Under the pieces are notes generated by a model that saw only the letters and a list, made by a program, of their open reading frames with translations, had not been told where the DNA came from and did no database searches. Shown piece after piece: positions 60,858-64,000 of a stretch of 64,000 bases of DNA. Both the position numbers and the translations under genes were made by a program. Position 1 is the first letter of the stretch, and every line of letters starts with the position of its first letter. Origin of the DNA: CALKWS01 sp051020515 (GTDB lineage: Bacteria; Actinomycetota; Actinomycetes; Actinomycetales; Beutenbergiaceae); the NCBI RefSeq assembly GCF_051020515.1, contig NZ_CP194857.1:62001-126000 (forward strand), in the 5' to 3' direction.

Positions 60858-62282
60858 TTGTCCCAGAACGACTTCGGCGCGCTCGGCGTGCCCTCCCCCC
60901 TGGTCGAGCGGCTCGCCGCCACCGGGATCACTTCAGCCTTCCCCATCCAGGTCGCCACCCTGCCCGACACGCTCGCCGGCCGGGATGTGCTCGGCCGCGG
61001 CAAGACCGGGTCCGGAAAGACCCTGGCCTTCGCGCTGCCGCTGGTGACGCGCCTGGCCCAGGCGAGCCGGCAACCGGCCGGGGGTCGGGGCCACGGCTCC
61101 GGTCGCACCCGTCCGGGCCATCCCCGCGGCCTGGTGCTGGCTCCCACCCGCGAACTCGCCACCCAGATCGCCGCGGTGTTCGAACCCCTGGCCGGTGCCT
61201 ATGACCTGACCGTCACGACCATCTTCGGTGGTGTCAGCCAGAACCGTCAGGTCAGCGCGCTGCGCGCCGGTGTGGACATCGTGATCGCCTGCCCGGGCCG
61301 CCTCGAGGACCTGATGAACCAGGGCCACGCCAACCTCGGGGACGTGAGCATCACCGTCCTGGACGAGGCCGACCACATGGCCGACCTCGGCTTCCTACCG
61401 GTGGTCACCCGGATCATGAACCGCACCCCGTCGGGGGGCCAACGGATGCTCTTCAGCGCCACCCTGGACAACGGTGTGGACGCACTCGTGCGCCGCTACC
61501 TGAAGGACGAACTGCGTCACTCGGTGGACAGCGCCAACTCCCCGGTGTCGGCGATGACGCACCGGGTGTTCGAGGTGGCCGACGTGACCACCAAACGCGA
61601 CGTGGTCCAGGCGCTGGCCTCGGGCACCGGGCGACGGATCCTGTTCATGCGCACCAAGCACCAGGCCAAGAAGCTCGCCCGCCAACTGACCGCCGCGGGC
61701 ATCCCCAGCGTGGACCTGCACGGCAACCTCTCCCAGAACCAGCGCGACCGGAACCTCAAGGCCTTCACAGACGGCACCTCATCGGTTCTGGTGGCCACCG
61801 ATGTGGCCGCCCGCGGTGTGCACGTGGACGATGTGGAACTGGTGGTGCACGTGGACCCGCCGGCGGAACACAAGTCCTACCTGCACCGCAGCGGACGCAC
61901 TGCCCGGGCCGGGTCCGAGGGCAGTGTGCTCACCCTCGTGTTACCCGAACAGCGCCGGGACACCCATCAACTGATGCGCAAGGCCAAGATTTCGGTCAAG
62001 CCCGAATCGGTCACGGCCACCTCGGGCGCGGTGACCGCCCTCGTGGGTGAGGTCGCCGCCTATGTGGAGCCACCGGCACCGGCGCAGCCACAGCAGCGCG
62101 CCAACGCAGGGCGTGGTCGCTCCGGTGGCCGTGGTCGTGGTGGGGCCCCTCACGGCGGGTCCAGTTCGGGCGCCGGTGGCTCCTCCGGGCCGGGCCGGCG
62201 GCGTAGGTCCCGCGGGCACAGTCGCTCCGGGGCGCCCCGTGGCCGGGCAGGTGGCTCCCAGACGAGGTCGGCTTCGGTCTAG
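60858..62282 (+). CDS. DEAD-box RNA helicase (RhlE-like)
   Basis: 474 aa from the TTG at 60858 (SQNDFGALGVPSPLVERLAA) with GAGAG seven bases upstream; a TTG at 60843 is also possible. Q motif FPIQVATLPD, motif I GKTGSGKT, Ia APTRELA, II DEAD (VLDEADHMAD), III SAT, IV FMRTKHQAK, V VATDVAARGVHVDDV, VI HRSGRTARAG. The tail (about residues 400-474) is rich in Arg, Gly and Ser, an RNA-binding extension. The long leader suggests cold-shock or autogenous control. Confidence 0.93.
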   Translation: MSQNDFGALGVPSPLVERLAATGITSAFPIQVATLPDTLAGRDVLGRGKTGSGKTLAFALPLVTRLAQASRQPAGGRGHGSGRTRPGHPRGLVLAPTRELATQIAAVFEPLAGAYDLTVTTIFGGVSQNRQVSALRAGVDIVIACPGRLEDLMNQGHANLGDVSITVLDEADHMADLGFLPVVTRIMNRTPSGGQRMLFSATLDNGVDALVRRYLKDELRHSVDSANSPVSAMTHRVFEVADVTTKRDVVQALASGTGRRILFMRTKHQAKKLARQLTAAGIPSVDLHGNLSQNQRDRNLKAFTDGTSSVLVATDVAARGVHVDDVELVVHVDPPAEHKSYLHRSGRTARAGSEGSVLTLVLPEQRRDTHQLMRKAKISVKPESVTATSGAVTALVGEVAAYVEPPAPAQPQQRANAGRGRSGGRGRGGAPHGGSSSGAGGSSGPGRRRRSRGHSRSGAPRGRAGGSQTRSASV

Positions 62283-62435
62283 GTTCGACCGCCCGGCGCG
62301 GCTCAGTCGGCCGCGGAGGTCCCGTCGGATCGACGTCCCCGGGGTGCCCTCGGAGGGTTCGCGGCCACCGGTTGCGCCTGTTCGTCCCACCCATACGCTG
62401 AGAGTTCTTGCCGCCGGGCCACGGAAGGACCCGCT

Positions 62436-63956
62436 ATGACCCAGCTCTGGTTCGCCGAACGCACCCTCCCCACCTTCGACGATCCCGACCTGTCGGCCCA
62501 CTACGAGGTGGCCGTGGTAGGCGCCGGGATCACCGGTCTGGCCACAGCCGTGCTGCTGGCGGAGTTGGGGCATCGGGTGATCGTCCTGGAGGCGCGCACC
62601 ATCGGCGCCGGCACCACGGGGGCTTCGAATGCGAAGATCTCGCTGGTGCAGGGCACCCGGTTCTCCTCCATCGCGGGCAAGCATCCGGCCGAGACGCTGG
62701 GCCAGTACGTCAGCGGCAACCGGTTCGGGATGGACTGGTTGCTGCGGTTCTGTGCCGAGCACGAGGTGGCGGTACAACACCCGGCGGGCATCACCTACGC
62801 CGCCGACGCCGGTGGGCTGGGCCAGGTGGAACGCGAGCACGAGTTGCTCACCGAGCACGGCCTGGACCCGTTCTGGCGCGATGAGGACGACGTGCCGTTC
62901 CCGTTCGCCGGCGGCACCGGATTGCCCGATCAGGCCCAGGTGAACCCGGTGGAGTTGCTGGCGGCACTGACCTCGGCTGCCGAGGCCGCCGGCATCACCC
63001 TGGCCACCGGGCACCGGGTGGTTTCGGTGGGCAGCGACCGCGACCCGACGTTGGCCACCACCAAGGGAGAGGTGAACGCCGATCGGGTGGTGTTGGCCAC
63101 CGGCATCCCGATCGCCGACCGCGGCGGCTTCTTCGCGCGGGTGGTGCCGCAGCGCTCCTACCTGACGGCGGCGCACCTGCCGTCGGCAGGGCAGATGGAC
63201 ATGTACCTGGCGGTCGACACCGTTGGCTGGTCGGTGCGCACCGCACCGGCGGAGACGGGCCAGTGGGTGCTGGCCGGGGGGTACGCCCACGAGGTGGGTC
63301 ATGCCGAGTCCGAGGCCGCCCGGCTGGAGGACCTGACCGGCTGGGCCCGCTCTCACTTCGGTGCGGACCCGGCGCACCGGTGGTCCGCCCAGGACTACCA
63401 CCCGGTGGATGAGTTGCCCTACGTGGGGCCCTTGACCCCGACCGGCCGGCGGGTGCTGGTGGCCAGCGGGTTCGCCAAGTGGGGGTTGACGAACGCCCCG
63501 GCCGCGGCCGCGGTTATCGCCGGCCACCTGGGCGGCGCGGTGCCGGAGTGGGCGGATGCGTACCGGAGCTGGCACACCCACGAACTCTCCGGTGCCCGCT
63601 CCGGGGTGACTCACAACGTCAAGGTGGCGGGCACCCTGGCCGCCGACCGGCTCGCGTTCCTGCGCTCCCGGCAGGAGGACCCCTCCGAGGGCGCCGGGTG
63701 CGTGGCCCGCCAGGGGATGCAGGCGGTGGCCACCTCGACGGTGCAGGGCCGCACCCGCAGTGTCTCGGCGACCTGCCCGCACATGAGCGGCCTGGTCCGC
63801 TGGAACGACGCCGAGCAGAGCTGGGACTGCCCGTTGCACGGGTCCCGGTTCACCGCCGCGGGCGACCTGATCGAAGGTCCGGCCACGTCCGGCCTGGAGC
63901 CGGTCGACGACGAAACCGGGCCGGCCGGGAACGGGCCGGCCGAGAACCGCACCTGA
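62436..63956 (+). CDS. FAD-dependent oxidoreductase with C-terminal Rieske domain
   Basis: 506 aa. The DAO-type FAD fold starts VAVVGAGITGLATAVLLAEL (GxGxxG) and LEARTIGAGTTGASNAKISL; a C-terminal Rieske domain binds a 2Fe-2S cluster through Cys447 and His449 (SATCPHMSG) and Cys465 and His468 (WDCPLHGSRF). The middle part has YHPVDELPYVGPLTPTGRRV and ASGFAKWGLTNAPAAA. It resembles bacterial glycine/sarcosine oxidase-like Rieske fusion proteins of unknown substrate. It stands alone, 153 bp after the helicase. Confidence 0.88.
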   Translation: MTQLWFAERTLPTFDDPDLSAHYEVAVVGAGITGLATAVLLAELGHRVIVLEARTIGAGTTGASNAKISLVQGTRFSSIAGKHPAETLGQYVSGNRFGMDWLLRFCAEHEVAVQHPAGITYAADAGGLGQVEREHELLTEHGLDPFWRDEDDVPFPFAGGTGLPDQAQVNPVELLAALTSAAEAAGITLATGHRVVSVGSDRDPTLATTKGEVNADRVVLATGIPIADRGGFFARVVPQRSYLTAAHLPSAGQMDMYLAVDTVGWSVRTAPAETGQWVLAGGYAHEVGHAESEAARLEDLTGWARSHFGADPAHRWSAQDYHPVDELPYVGPLTPTGRRVLVASGFAKWGLTNAPAAAAVIAGHLGGAVPEWADAYRSWHTHELSGARSGVTHNVKVAGTLAADRLAFLRSRQEDPSEGAGCVARQGMQAVATSTVQGRTRSVSATCPHMSGLVRWNDAEQSWDCPLHGSRFTAAGDLIEGPATSGLEPVDDETGPAGNGPAENRT

Positions 63957-64000
63957 GGTCCGCGGCCGACCCGGGCTGCGCGCGTGTGGCTCGGTCCGGC

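Noticed and set aside
61941..63839. 632-codon open frame opposite the FAD/Rieske and helicase genes
   Set aside because: Shadow frame spanning two real genes; composition is typical of antisense high-GC DNA.

Overview
The window is high-GC DNA (about 70% G+C) with GTG/TTG starts, AAGGAG-type ribosome binding sites and many 4-nt ATGA/GTGA gene overlaps. This points to a high-GC Actinomycetota chromosome, most plausibly an order such as Micrococcales; that is inferred from gene types and codon style, not from a marker gene.

Layout. 1-1.2 kb: aldo/keto reductase (cut by the window edge) divergent from a MerR regulator, with two matching operators. 1.2-8.2 kb: two sodium:solute symporter systems back to back, the left one in an operon with a LytS/LytTR two-component system. 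8.2-9.8 kb: ArsR-controlled SRPBCC/DUF899 pair. 9.8-19.5 kb: small P-loop kinase, DHA2 exporter, aconitase, a second DHA2 exporter with a TetR gene, and a P1B-type metal ATPase. 19.5-24 kb: VOC dioxygenase-like protein, a GntR-YtrA/ABC cassette, and an MFS gene. 24-29 kb: envelope thiol-redox cluster (DsbA-like, CcdA-like, lipoprotein), divergent from a CPVC membrane protein, BlaI and an M56 peptidase. 29.2-31.8 kb: persulfide dioxygenase-rhodanese, TauE exporter and a tiny Cys protein behind a CstR-type operator. 32-35.2 kb: OpuC/ProU-type osmoprotectant ABC importer. 35.7-41.3 kb: GH42 beta-galactosidase, GH95 fucosidase and an ATP-grasp protein. 42.3-49.1 kb: an 11-gene gas vesicle (gvp) operon on the minus strand with extreme low-complexity acidic and Ser/Lys tails. 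49.2-54.3 kb: an IS1634-family insertion sequence with a 116-bp target duplication, itself interrupted by a RIT (recombinase-in-trio) element with 84-bp inverted repeats. 54.5-64 kb: tRNA-Lys, peroxiredoxin, tRNA-Leu, MFS/MerR pair, YkvI-like transporter, two CrcB fluoride channel genes, cytochrome P450, DEAD-box helicase and a FAD oxidoreductase with a Rieske tail.

Two global points. First, the gvp operon's upstream region was split by the IS insertion; only 101 bp of its native upstream DNA remains next to the first gene. Second, about a dozen otherwise well-conserved genes carry one small frameshift each (two in the ccdA-like gene), most of them best repaired by restoring one C or G. This looks more like sequence error in this assembly than gene decay. 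I therefore annotate those genes over their full span and state where the frame breaks.
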